From Symbiodinium sp. CCMP2592 (Eukaryota; Sar; Dinophyceae; Suessiales; Symbiodiniaceae): a DNA stretch of 64,000 bases. The position numbers were made by a program, and so were the translations under genes. How positions within the stretch are numbered: the stretch's first letter is position 1; the number at the start of each line of letters is the position of its first letter. The stretch covers positions 1 to 64,000 of the forward strand of contig CAJNDT010000976.1 of the NCBI GenBank assembly GCA_905221615.1, in the 5' to 3' direction. The notes beneath the pieces were generated by a model that saw only the letters and a list, made by a program, of their open reading frames with translations, was not told where the DNA came from and made no database searches. Of the stretch, positions 19,801 through 29,010 are shown one piece after another.

Positions 19801-20642
19801 TGCAATCCGTATTGGGCCGCCTCTCATTCGCTTTCACGGTCCTTCCGATGCTGAGGCCCTTCCTGGGGCCGCTGTACGCTTGGACCAGTGCAGTGTCTCA
19901 GTGCCACACCTTGCGACTCCCCAAGGCCGTCGACTTGGTTCTGGTTTTCGTGGAAGCGCTGTTGCTAAAAGGTCTCAGGGTCACGAAGGTTGCACAACAT
20001 TCGTCTGAGGCGGCTCCGGAGCTCTTCAGGACGGATGCTAGAGCAGAGGGGCCAGAGATGCATATTGGAGGATGGTCATGTGCAGACTCCGACGATCCTC
20101 GTCGGTGCCGGTGGTTTGCCGAGCGGATCAAACCTGAAGATGCTCCTCTCTTCTTTATGGCAGGGGAGTCTTACCGTTCCATAGCATCCCTCGAACTTCT
20201 GGTCACCATGGTGGCGGTGTTGCTCTTCGCTCCTACGGGAGCGGGCCCTTCGCGAACAGTCTGTTCAGCGGGGACAGACAATAAGGGCAATTCACACATT
20301 GTCTCGCGTTGGCTCACAACTTCATTTCCATTGGTGGCCGTATTGATGGAATTAACTGCTGTGCTCCTTGAGAAGTCGTGCATGCTCGAGCTCACGTGGG
20401 CACCACGCCTTCAGAACATGCTGGCTGACTCTCTGACTAACGGGGATTTCAAGCAGTTCGATCCAAAGCTGAGGTTACGATTTTCATTTGCCGAATACCA
20501 AGGTCTGGTTCTCAGGCCTCTTTTGCAAGCGGGCTCTGCATTGTACGGTGAGATTGCTGAGTGGAAAGAGAAGCGGGTTTCCAAAACCGCTGCCAAGCTT
20601 AAGAAGGCTGAACGGTTGCGCGAGAAGGATCCCTGGAAGTGA
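16806..20642 (+). pseudogene. E3 pol: MTase-like, 2OG-like, RT, RNase H with in-frame TAG
   Basis: The phase is open from 16,806 without an ATG. The methyltransferase-like domain carries a motif-I-like YLFAGESRRADL (about 16,884), a motif-IV-like MSPPYSTFNRA (about 17,075) and a motif-VI-like WLIEHPE (about 17,272); CGHAHAPL and YPSGFCEALASI close it. The 2OG-like domain follows with HRDTGNERG (about 17,984), FRGGGIW, FDPTAWH and TRTVLVAY. A TAG at 18,270-18,272 interrupts the frame exactly within the conserved LGFxLP motif (FLE-stop-LGFNLP). The same phase then continues to 20,642 through RT (SLGAVPKPDGSLRIVHDGS, the YVDD box in LLSYVDDLIWL, about 19,540) and RNase H (FRTDARAEG, YRSIASLELL, AGTDNKGNS, NMLADSLTNG). 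The stop is either a single nonsense mutation or a readthrough site. Confidence 0.85.
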
Positions 20643-20665
20643 TGTGCCACTGTCACTCGTTGAGA

Positions 20666-20964
20666 GGGGAGAGTTTTATTATGGACGTGGGGTGCAGTTG
20701 GCACAACACGTGAATGACGGAGCATTGCATCGGCTATGCTTCTCTCCTCCCTTCCTCTTTCGTGCACTCTTTCGACAATCGTTGCACGGCAGCGTGAAAA
20801 CATGTGGAGCCCGCGCATTGCATTCAGTCATGTTGCTCGCTTCTTGTCAGTGCGAACAGTCTCATGTCAGAGTTCCCGGCTCGGATTTTTATAATCCTTT
20901 TTTTGCAATATTTTATTGCATTTGGGCGGGAACTTGTGGGCGGGTAGTTATGTTGGTAATCTCG
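20666..20964 (+). repeat. E3 split direct repeat, copy 1 (about 299 bp)
   Basis: This begins with GGGGAGAGTTTTATT, 23 bp after the pol stop, and ends near GTTGGTAATCTCG. It recurs at 21,264-21,564 with a few substitutions and small indels in T-runs, so these copies have diverged slightly more than those of E1. Confidence 0.9.
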
Positions 20965-21203
20965 TGATGTGGACCTGTCCATCAGAATGAGATTAAGAAA
21001 CATAACTTGCTCACATTTTCATGTGCCAATATCGAAAATGCTTTCCATTTGTTGAGTCGGGTTTCGACTCTTTTATGGATTGATTTTCATGTCACACAGT
21101 GTTTTGTTTTACATGAACTTTTTCATGTGCGGTTGTTGTTCCCTCCTGCTGGAGGAACAGATGATAATCATTATTCGTCCGAACCTTTGGGCTCGGCTCT
21201 GCG

Positions 21204-21245
21204 GAGTCCAAAAGGGGAGGGGGGGACTCATTTGTGTACCCACCC
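21204..21245 (+). other. Hairpin plus degenerate TTTTGTCCCACCC motif, E3 spacer
   Basis: The arms GAGTCC (21,204) and GGACTC (21,224) are followed directly by TTTGTGTACCCACCC (21,231-21,245). Another 6-bp hairpin (GAGTCG/CGACTC) lies at 21,054-21,070. This is the E3 counterpart of the motif seen in the other spacers. Confidence 0.5.
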
Positions 21246-21263
21246 GCCCAGCCCTGTTTGGAG

Positions 21264-21564
21264 GGGGAGAGTTTTATTATGGACGTGGGGTGCAGTTGGC
21301 ACAACACGTGAATGACGGAGCATTGCATCGGCTATGCTTCTCTCCTCCCTTCCTCTTTCGTGCACTCTTTCGACAATCGTTGCACGGCAGCGTGAAAACA
21401 TGTGGAGCCCGCGCATTGCATTCAGTCATGTTGCTCGCTTCTTGTCAGTGCGAACAGTCTCATGTCAGAGTTTTCCGACTCGGATTTTTATAATCCTTTT
21501 TTTTGCAATATTTTATTGCATTTGGGCGGGAACTTGTGGGCGGGTAGTTATGTTGGTACTCTCG
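21264..21564 (+). repeat. E3 split direct repeat, copy 2 (about 301 bp)
   Basis: This is the second copy of 20,666-20,964, separated by a spacer of about 299 bp. A recombinase-tail-like fragment follows. Confidence 0.9.
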
Positions 21565-21810
21565 GCAAGCTGACAGTGAGCAAAGCGGTGCGGCAAGCAG
21601 CAACACACCCACGCCGAGTGTTGCCGTGCATGTGAAAGTTGAAGGTTCTGCGGTTTCGCTAGCTAGTCAGCTAGTCCCGAACCTGCCGAAAACCCTGAGC
21701 TTAGCAAGCCCACTGCAGAAAGTGCCACCAGTGCGTCCAGCAGTGCAGCAGCGCGTGCCGATGATCATGATGCTCCAGAACCCAGTGCAAGCTCTTCGAG
21801 TGCCGGTGCG

Positions 21811-22026
21811 ATGCCGAAAGCAATGTCTTTCCCGCCTCCGAGGCACGTTATCGATGAGTGGAGGGCCGAGCAACTTGTATGGGTTACCAAATCCAGAGGC
21901 AAGTCATATCATCACAGGCGGACATGTGGAACGCTTGGAAATGCAAAGGCACTTGAAAGGATCAGCAGGCAAGAAGCCATCAATCGAGGTTTCAAGAAGT
22001 GCAAATGTTGTTACGGCAGTACTTGA
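21811..22026 (+). pseudogene. Recombinase-tail-like Cys motif fragment (fourth element)
   Basis: The frame includes SYHHRRTCGTLG, a basic segment, and RGFKKCKCCYG. A Y-H-x3-C motif about 30 residues before C-x-C-C again looks like the C-terminal tail of a YR-element recombinase; this is recalled, not checked. It follows the E3 repeat copy 2 just as other recombinase sequences follow the preceding repeat pairs. No catalytic domain is visible and no complete element follows. Confidence 0.35.
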
Positions 22027-22079
22027 AGTAATGCTCATGATGCGCCAATCCTTGGGTTCATTGCTCTGGCACTGAGCCG

Positions 22080-22660
22080 ATCGGTTGGATCTTGTACAAA
22101 GGCCGCGAAACGACTGTACATAGACTTGTTGAGCAGAACTTGTCTCCACCATTTTGGTGGCAATACCGCATTGACTTACCAACCACTGAGCCAGCTGTGG
22201 AGCAGCTGGGAGTCTTCATAGGTAGGCATCGTGCCACCTGATGCATATAGGCATCGCAATCCTTGTGTGCGGATTCCATAGGAATACCAACATCTTGATG
22301 GGGCAGCTGCGAGCTGCATGCAACCCACTTGAATGATCCTTGTGTTGCTTGTATGCCGAGCGCAAAACTTGAACCTTGGAAGTGCCTTCACTTGGGTGAG
22401 TCAAGTTTTATCACTTCGTCGGCTGCTCCTAGCCTTCTGAAGTGGTGTAACTAGTCGTAGTTGTACAGTCCTACGTAGCAGTAGCAGTTGAGCCAGCGAC
22501 CCTTAGAGGCAGAGCTCGAGAACGCGCAAACTTTCTCATGAGTGCAGTCGTGAACTAGTGTATTTGTTTGAGCAACGGAGAATCATGGTACAGAAACCCA
22601 TGCCAAGGCCATGAGAGCCTGTAGGTGGGGTGTTTATGATTTCTCCATGTAGCATACCGT
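22080..22660. other. Non-coding stretch, nothing recognised
   Basis: Only short overlapping frames are present here, on both strands. I see no domain, repeat or RNA feature. Confidence 0.5.
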
Positions 22661-22666
22661 ATTTTG

Positions 22667-23197
22667 ATGTATTTGTTTTATCGTTGTTGCACTCATTTTC
22701 ACTTGTGCATGCGAAAGACATGTCGACTATCCGCAAGCGTTCTTCAGATTTTCAAAAGCACTAAGGACAATTCTTCACAGACGATTGCGGTGTTCATTGA
22801 CCACAACATCCAGTTACCATCGAAGTTTGTCGACAAGCTCACGGCGAGCAAGATCGAGAAGAAGAGAAATCCCAATGCTGCACGTCCTGCACTACATCAC
22901 ATTTCAGCATCCGAATACCTTCCTCGTCGGCAAACGCCCATCGTGGACACTTCGGTTACAGCTGAAGAAAGTGAGCGTGTTGCAGCTCCCAAGCCTACTC
23001 GCAAGGCCTCTGCCCGTGATCGAGATCAACGATGGAGAGGGTGGAACACAAATTCTTACCATGACTCCAAAGGCAAAGGAAAAGGGCAAGGCAAGTCCAA
23101 GAATCCAGAGGACAACCTTCAGCCATGGGAACGTGATGATCCCGCTCGTACTCGCCAGTGGGTCCTGGACAGCACGTTAGCTGCGACCACGCCATGA
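22667..23197 (+). CDS. Unrecognised ORF with basic Gly/Lys-rich segment
   Basis: I do not recognise this protein. It has a Cys-rich start, a middle section containing AVFIDHNIQLPSKFVDKL, and a basic GKGKGQGKSK segment like those before gag zinc fingers in this window, but no zinc finger follows. It may be a fragment of a retroelement gag or accessory ORF. It lies downstream of the fourth recombinase-tail fragment, so it could belong to that broken element. Confidence 0.25.
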   Translation: MYLFYRCCTHFHLCMRKTCRLSASVLQIFKSTKDNSSQTIAVFIDHNIQLPSKFVDKLTASKIEKKRNPNAARPALHHISASEYLPRRQTPIVDTSVTAEESERVAAPKPTRKASARDRDQRWRGWNTNSYHDSKGKGKGQGKSKNPEDNLQPWERDDPARTRQWVLDSTLAATTP

Positions 23198-23199
23198 TC

Positions 23200-23930
23200 G
23201 TGACCTCGGCAATATGATCGTGATCTCTATCGCGAATGCCTTTTCTTCGGTGACGCCTGATGCTATATGCGATTTCGGGGGATCGTTACTTCACGCCATT
23301 TCTAATTGGGATGCAAGGCTCTTGTTCCAAACATGTCAAATTTGCGGCGATGAATCCCTAGTGTTTCCAAGCGCGCCATCTTCCGGGTGAGTGGTGCCGG
23401 AGGCACAACTCATGGGGGGTGCGAACGGACTGCGATACCCAGTCAATTCTGTGGTGTCACGATAAGAGCTATGAGCTGTGACTTGTAAATTCAAGAGCAG
23501 GGGAGCGTTTCACGTACCTCGATCCTACGTGGACGCCTGGGGAACGCTTCGCGTACCACAGTGCTACACTGTACATTCATATGCCGCCGATGCAACTTCG
23601 GCTCAAGAAACCGATGCCATAAGCTTAGCTTAGCTTATTGTCTTCTGTGACCTTTCTGAGGAACAGAGCCATCCCGAGCACAGACGATTCATCGCCGATC
23701 ACGAAGGTGAAAACAAGCGAGCTCTGAATATGCCTGCTAGGGGCAAGGGTCTGAACGTGGACGTGAAGGTGATAGATTATCGAGTCTGTTGAGGGCAACC
23801 ACACTCACATTCATTAGCTCGGTGGGGTGAGCGACAAGGGACATCATCAAGATCAAATCCCCACGCATACACTGGCACCAACACTAACACTAACACGAAG
23901 ACGTGCACTAACATTAATATATACTTAGTA
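23200..23930. other. Non-coding stretch with small imperfect repeats
   Basis: No convincing coding frame is visible. Two related phrases, GAGCGTTTCACGTACC (near 23,506) and GAACGCTTCGCGTACC (near 23,542), form a short degenerate duplication. Towards the right end the sequence becomes AT-rich. Confidence 0.4.
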
Positions 23931-23957
23931 ATATTGATATATACATATATGCATATA

Positions 23958-23994
<37 letters not shown>

Positions 23995-24018
23995 GTATAT
24001 ATATATATATATATATAC
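23930..24018. repeat. TA-dinucleotide microsatellite
   Basis: This is a run dominated by TATATA with ATGTATAT interruptions. Coding frames across it are artefacts of the repeat. Confidence 0.9.
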
Positions 24019-24266
24019 TTACAGTAAGCACTAATACTACTACTGGTATTAACACGAATACCAATACTAATATTAGTATTCATCCGAATATCAATACGAC
24101 CACAAAACTATTAACTCATGTACCGCGCGTCTGGTCCATGCGTCCTCAGGACATGGCAGTGGCATTTGTACTGTAATGGTTTTGCTTTATACAAATTATC
24201 GTCATGTGCGGTGTGTTTAGATACAATATCTCAGCCGAGTCACCGAAAGAGAGTACACCGTCACAA

Positions 24267-24467
24267 GGGCATGGTCTGTCAACGGGGGGGTATATATATA
24301 CACATTCTTTTTTGTTTTAAGGGCCCTCTTCCGTCCGCAGTGACTGCTTCGAAAGTAAGGATTAGAGTCTAGAGTTTAGGGTTTAGAGAGGGTCAAAGGT
24401 TGCCTACTCTAGTACTATCAATGATTTATGAGTCCTTTCGTCCATTCTGCGGGCTTTAGGGGGGGTA

Positions 24468-24505
<38 letters not shown>

Positions 24506-24541
24506 TCACCCCCCCCCCCCCCCCGTTGACAGACCATGCCC
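24267..24541. mobile_element. Short TIR element (MITE-like)
   Basis: The left end GGGCATGGTCTGTCAACGGG and the right end CCGTTGACAGACCATGCCC are perfect inverted repeats of about 23 bp including flanking G/C runs. The interior has TA microsatellites beside both ends, a TTTAGGG-like stretch near 24,377 and a C16-type run. It encodes nothing. A target duplication is not clear (TCAC versus TCAA next to the extended ends). It looks like a non-autonomous DNA transposon or a fold-back element. Confidence 0.6.
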
Positions 24542-24609
24542 TTTCAACTCAGTCGTAGTGCATGGTCTGTGATTGGGGGGAGGGGGCACTCAGCTTTCAA
24601 AAGCACAAT

Positions 24610-24705
24610 TTCAAAATTTCCAAAACTCTCTCCCCTAACTTTCCAGATTTCCAAAATTTCCGAAATTTTCGAAATTTCCGAAATTTCCAAAATTTCCAAA
24701 AAGTC
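24610..24705. repeat. 9-bp minisatellite, left arm
   Basis: These are degenerate copies of TTTCCAAAA / TTTCCGAAA. It is the inverse complement of the array at 25,230-25,400. Confidence 0.8.
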
Positions 24706-24860
24706 CGCCCTTATGTTTCGGAAGAACAAACTCTCCCGAAGGGGGATGTTTTCTTATTTGATTGTTTTCATGTTTGGAAAAAAATTGTTTACAATTTTTC
24801 ACGGGCACGATTTTTCATGTCATGCCTTGCTGGAGTATGTTTGCATGACTTGCTGTTTTT

Positions 24861-24937
24861 CTCACGAGTGCTTTACCACGCATGTCGGTGGTATTCGCAG
24901 TTTTGCTTGCAGGCGTGAGAAAATTTTTGTCCCACCC
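24861..24937 (+). other. Solo relic of YR-element spacer: stem plus TTTTGTCCCACCC
   Basis: CTCACG (24,861) can pair with CGTGAG (24,914), and TTTTGTCCCACCC follows at 24,925-24,937. A nearby hairpin with arms of the GAAAAATTG type (about 24,777-24,799) recalls the E1 spacer. There is no repeat pair or coding region beside it. Confidence 0.45.
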
Positions 24938-25229
24938 GCCCGCCCTTCGGGGAGTGGCATCATCTGCCTTTTTGCTTGCAGGAAGTTTTTTCACTTGCGG
25001 GAGAATGCCGGAAACCTCGTTGCTGGACAATCTTAGCTTTGCCCTTTTTTCGGAACATCGGCCACGAATGTGGAGCCGGAATCATCAGTCTGCACCCTCG
25101 CTCTAAAAAGAAATAGTGCCGCGCGAGTGATACAGTCTGTGAGTGCAGTCAGTGTACATGTGCTTCATGCTTTGTTAGTGCGCTTGGATTGAAAACATAA
25201 CCAAATAAAAATCCTGTCCACTACGTCGG

Positions 25230-25400
25230 GCCGTTTTGGAAATTTTGGAAATTTCGGAAATTTTGGAATTTTCTGAAATTTTGGAAATTTTGGAAATTTT
25301 GGAAATTTTTGGAAGTTTTGGAAGTTTTGGAAGTTTTGGAAGTTTTGGAAATTTTGGAAATTTTGGAATTATTGGAAATTTTGGAACCTTGGATATCTTG
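25230..25400. repeat. 9-bp minisatellite, right arm
   Basis: These are tandem copies of TTTTGGAAA with TTTTGGAAG variants in the middle. It is the opposite orientation of the array at 24,610-24,705. Confidence 0.85.
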
Positions 25401-25479
25401 GAATCTCTGGACCTTGGAACTGATTCTCAGGAGGGCTGATTGTGACCCATCCGATGACAGACCATGCGCTACGCCTTAT

Positions 25480-26500
25480 TTGCAAAGGCAAGGGCTGTCA
25501 ATACTCATGCCCATATTTAGACGAATATCTCTATATCTATCTGTCTATCTATATATACATATATGTTCTGATACTCCTACATATAGCCATTGCTAATACT
25601 GACATTGATCATTTGTTGAATGCTCAAGCTAATACCAGCATTACTACTAATATTACACTTCTATAAAAGCTTAGTACGAATATGCATAACACAAATACTA
25701 ATATTGATTAGTATTGCTATTAGTACTCCTATGCATATCAAAAATCATTTTCATATTGATAATAGTGTATATCAATACCAATACTAACACACACCTGTAT
25801 GTACTAATGTACATAAATATGCATACCACTATATTAAAGTACAAATCCTTTAACTCACTTATGTATTCAACTGTTAGAATTTCACGTGATCAAGAGTAAT
25901 AATAATACCAACATTCTTGCGAATGTAGATCATCAATAATATTATAGTACTAGCGCTAACACCACTGCTAATACTTAACACAAAATATATACTAACATCA
26001 ATATTTACATAGCTATTGATAGTCCTACGAATACGTAAACTCTTGTGCGTTAACAGTAGTGCTATCACCAACACTAATACGGACTTTGATAATCTGCTGA
26101 ATATTCAAGCATGCCACTAATATAACCAGCAAGAACACCCATATTATGGCTAATACGAGTATAAATTGGCGGTCGGTTTACGGGTAGGGTACCCCCCCCC
26201 CCCGACCAAAAATTAAAAAGCTATTTAATATGGAGCCGGTGACGCCGGACAGGGGTCAGGGGTCTGAGTGGCAGGGAATTGGGAGGTGCCGGGGTTTGGG
26301 GGTTGGCTTGGGTGCAGGGTCTGCGGTTCTGCGCGAATGCGCGGTCGGGGGTCGGGGGGGTCTGGGGATCACCAAATGCTGGAAACCAAGCCCCGATCAT
26401 TCCAAGACTACTACCAAGACTAAAAACCCTTCATTTTGAACACTTTTGCCTCCGTAACCTACACTCACACACACTCCCACCCACAATCGACCACGTCTGA
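25480..26500. other. AT-rich non-coding stretch
   Basis: This is AT-rich sequence full of short TACTAATATTA-like phrases and stop codons in all frames, then a C10 run near 26,193 and a G-rich patch. No gene is supported. Confidence 0.5.
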
Positions 26501-26509
26501 AGCTTGGTG

Positions 26510-27130
26510 CGGTACAATAATAGTACAGTAGTACAATAGTAGTACAGTAGAAATAATACAGTAGTAGTACAATGGTAGTACAATAATAGTGCAGTAGTAC
26601 AATAGTAATACAACAGTAGTACAGTGGTAGTACAATAGTAGTACAGTAGTAGTACAATAATAGTACAGTAGTACAATAGCAGCACAATAGTAGTACAGTA
26701 GTAGTACAGTAGTAGTACGATAATAGTACCGTAATACAATAGTAGTACAGTAGTAGTACAGTAGTAGTATAATAATAGTGCAGTAGTACAATAGTAACAC
26801 AACAGTAGTGCAGTGGTAGTACAATAGTAGTACAGTAGTAGTACAAGAATAGTCCAGTAGTACAATAGTAGCACAATAGTAGTACAGTAGTAGTACAGTA
26901 GTACAATAGTAGTACAGTAGTAGTACACTAGTAGTGCAGTAGTACAATAGTAATACAACAGTAGTAGCGTGGTAGTACAATAGTAGTACAGTAGTAATAC
27001 GATAATAGTACCGTAATACAATAGTAGTACAGTCATAGTACAGTGGTAGTACAATAGTAGTACAGTAGTACACTAGTAGTACAGTAGTAGTACAACAGTA
27101 GTACAGTAGTAATACAGCAATAGTACAGAA
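26510..27130. repeat. TAGTAGTACAR minisatellite, about 620 bp
   Basis: This is a tandem array of an 11-bp unit TAGTAGTACAA/G interleaved with a shorter 8-bp form (TAGTACAR). A small second patch lies at about 27,451-27,495. Long reverse-strand frames rich in Tyr, Leu, Thr and Cys across it are repeat artefacts. Confidence 0.9.
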
Positions 27131-27202
27131 ATAATACCAATAAGCAAAGCATAAAGCGAGTGAGCACATTCCCCCAATAAGCAAAGCATAAAGCCAGCGC
27201 CT

Positions 27203-27310
27203 GAAACCCTAAACCCTAAACCCTGAACCCTAAACCCTAACAAACCCTAAACCCTAACGAATCCTAAACTCCTAAACCCTAACAAACCCTAGACCCTAAG
27301 CCCTAAACCC
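27203..27310. repeat. Interstitial CCCTAAA telomere-like repeats
   Basis: There are about a dozen CCCTAAA or near-CCCTAAA units, including CCCTAAC, CCCTGAA and CCTAGAC variants. TTTAGGG is the plant-type telomere repeat, also reported from dinoflagellates. The sequence continues on both sides, so this is an internal relic and not a chromosome end. A short TTTAGGG patch also lies near 24,377. Confidence 0.85.
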
Positions 27311-27499
27311 TTCCCAAAGGGGGGTCGGTCCAGATTGGACCCAAAATTGAATTTTTTATACAAACTTTAATACTGGAGAGGCCTCTTTTGAGCTAGGGTC
27401 CAATCCTCGATTCGGCGGTTCACCCTAGCAGCCCCCCCAATAAGCAAGGCATACAGTAGCAGTACAATAGTACAATAGTAGTACAGTGGTAGTACAGAG

Positions 27500-28087
27500 T
27501 CCCATTCCTGACGCCCCAATAAGCGAAACAATTCTGCAAGAGATTTTCGGGCTTCAGGGCCAGGGTTTTAGGGTTGGGTGGGGGTTTGGGTGGGGGTTTA
27601 GGTCGTGGCTGCCTTAAGATTGACCATCAGCAAATAGCACAGCCCCGCCACCAAAAAATCACCCCAGCCAAAAAAAACGCGTTAATTAGACCGCCCAAAT
27701 TTTTGGTACCGGTCGGAATTAGCACCGGAGAAAACGCATTAAAGGAGCCCATGCTCCTAAACCGACCGGCACATTAATATGGACATTAATACTCCAATAG
27801 TATATTCATATTGATATGAAAACTAATATCATTACTAATAGACACCTGCATATACTAATGTACGTAAAATACATACCATTATCGTAAGATACTGATATAT
27901 ACATCAGTGCATTCATGTATTAATGCTTTGGCATAGGCATATACCCATATACCAATGTAACAATATACTTCTCGTCGTTGTATGAATATACTACACGAAC
28001 ATGTGACTATACTCATATACGACTAATTACTGCACTATGCAAGAATACCGACATGACAAGTTCGTATACTAATATGCCAACATACTG
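27500..28087. other. Non-coding stretch before the copia element
   Basis: This includes a GGGTTTAGG-like patch near 27,560-27,600, copies of an AATAAGCAAAGCATAAAG phrase nearby (from 27,139 on), and AT-rich sequence. No gene is supported. Confidence 0.4.
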
Positions 28088-28092
28088 ATATA

Positions 28093-28266
28093 AGTTAATC
28101 ATACTCGAGCCCCAAGCACCTGCATGATGTAGCTAAGATGTCCTTGTAGAAGGTAGATGAAGAGCAGCTTGACGCACACGAACGTATTTGGCTCAAGTAA
28201 AAGAAGTGCTGTGAGTGCTTGCTTTTGCTTGTTTTGTAACACGACGGGTTTACTTCGTGTTCAACT
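28093..28266 (+). repeat. 5' LTR (174 bp)
   Basis: This runs from AGTTAATCATAC to GTGTTCAACT and matches 38,179-38,352 over its full length. It contains TTTGGCTCAAG (28,187-28,197), which equals the last 11 bases of the dinoflagellate spliced leader as I recall it. Confidence 0.93.
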
Positions 28267-28285
28267 GGTTAACAGCCTCAGCATT
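28267..28285 (+). promoter_or_regulatory. Candidate primer-binding site
   Basis: The final T of the LTR followed by GGTTAACAGCCTCAGC would pair with a tRNA 3' end ending in CCA. Which tRNA is unknown; it is not the usual initiator-Met complement. Confidence 0.4.
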
Positions 28286-29010
28286 TCATATCATTCACTG
28301 TGGTCGTCTAGGGAGAGCCTAGGACCCCTGCGAGCCATAGTGCCCCGCGTGCAGGCCTAGTGTCTGTGCATTCCATATCTGAAAGCAACTAGCGAGGTTG
28401 CGTGAAATCGGTTCGCCGTAGGTCTAGTGAGAGACCTGCCCATCCTCCATACCACTTTCCGTATCCTGCACTGTCAATCTCCTGGGGTTAGAGCCAGAAC
28501 CCTACAGTTGAGATCCCAACCAGAGCGTACATCGCAGCCTGGTTTTGCACATTATCTGTGAGGTCCAAATCTGCCGCGTGATTCGCCTGCCTGCTCAGGC
28601 ATCCGCGTGGTAACCTTCTTCGGGTTTCTCAAAGCCCTGCCTTAGCACCTCTCCCGTAGTCCCGTTCACGGACGAAGGAGGCCAGGCCTTGTGGTGCAAC
28701 AGGCGATCCAGTAGAGAACAGAACACAACCGCAACGTGTCAGGAGTGCGATTGCATCCCAGCAACCCTCCTGTAAGAGTTCCGCTGAGATTGGAGGTTGA
28801 TTGAGATTTCTGGTTTGGGTTAGCGTGGGTGTTTCCCGTGCTCGGCCTTTGAACCGCTTCCTCAGTCCCTCATCCCAGCTGTAGACTGCCTCGGCAGCAC
28901 AGCACAACAGCCAAAGGCAAACAAAGAATCAATTCCAAATCCCTTCGGCTCTCAGTCTGATTTTCTTGGATTTCCCCGCTGCTGTTACTCTGCTGCCCTT
29001 GGGCCATTGT

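Larger units (their letters stand above)
14844..21564 (+). mobile_element. YR-type retroelement E3
   Basis: Gene order is a recombinase-tail fragment (14,846-15,232), gag (15,567-16,801, frameshifted), a pol frame with methyltransferase-like, 2OG-like, RT and RNase H domains (16,806-20,642, one TAG), then split direct repeats (20,666-20,964 and 21,264-21,564). The catalytic part of its recombinase is absent. The element is more GC-rich than E2 and lacks the TGCAT enrichment. Confidence 0.65.
24560..25467. mobile_element. Second TIR element containing paired inverted minisatellites
   Basis: This begins GCATGGTCTGTGATTGG and ends CCATCCGATGACAGACCATGC, the same terminal family as the element at 24,267. 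Inside are two arrays of a 9-bp unit in opposite orientation (TTTCCAAAA type at about 24,610-24,705, TTTTGGAAA type at about 25,230-25,400). They flank a middle part that carries a hairpin and the TTTTGTCCCACCC motif of the YR elements. The whole could fold back on itself. Confidence 0.5.

Noticed and set aside
23777-24176. Ile/Tyr-rich frames near 24 kb
   Set aside because: They are translations of the TATATA microsatellite.
24267-24541. Clear target-site duplication for the short TIR element
   Set aside because: Flanks TCAC and TCAA do not match exactly, so I do not claim a duplication.
26397-27184. Long minus-strand frames rich in Tyr, Leu, Thr and Cys
   Set aside because: They lie across the TAGTAGTACAR minisatellite, which leaves several frames open at once; no protein-like variation.
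27203-27310. Chromosome end
   Set aside because: Telomere-type units are degenerate and host sequence continues on both sides.
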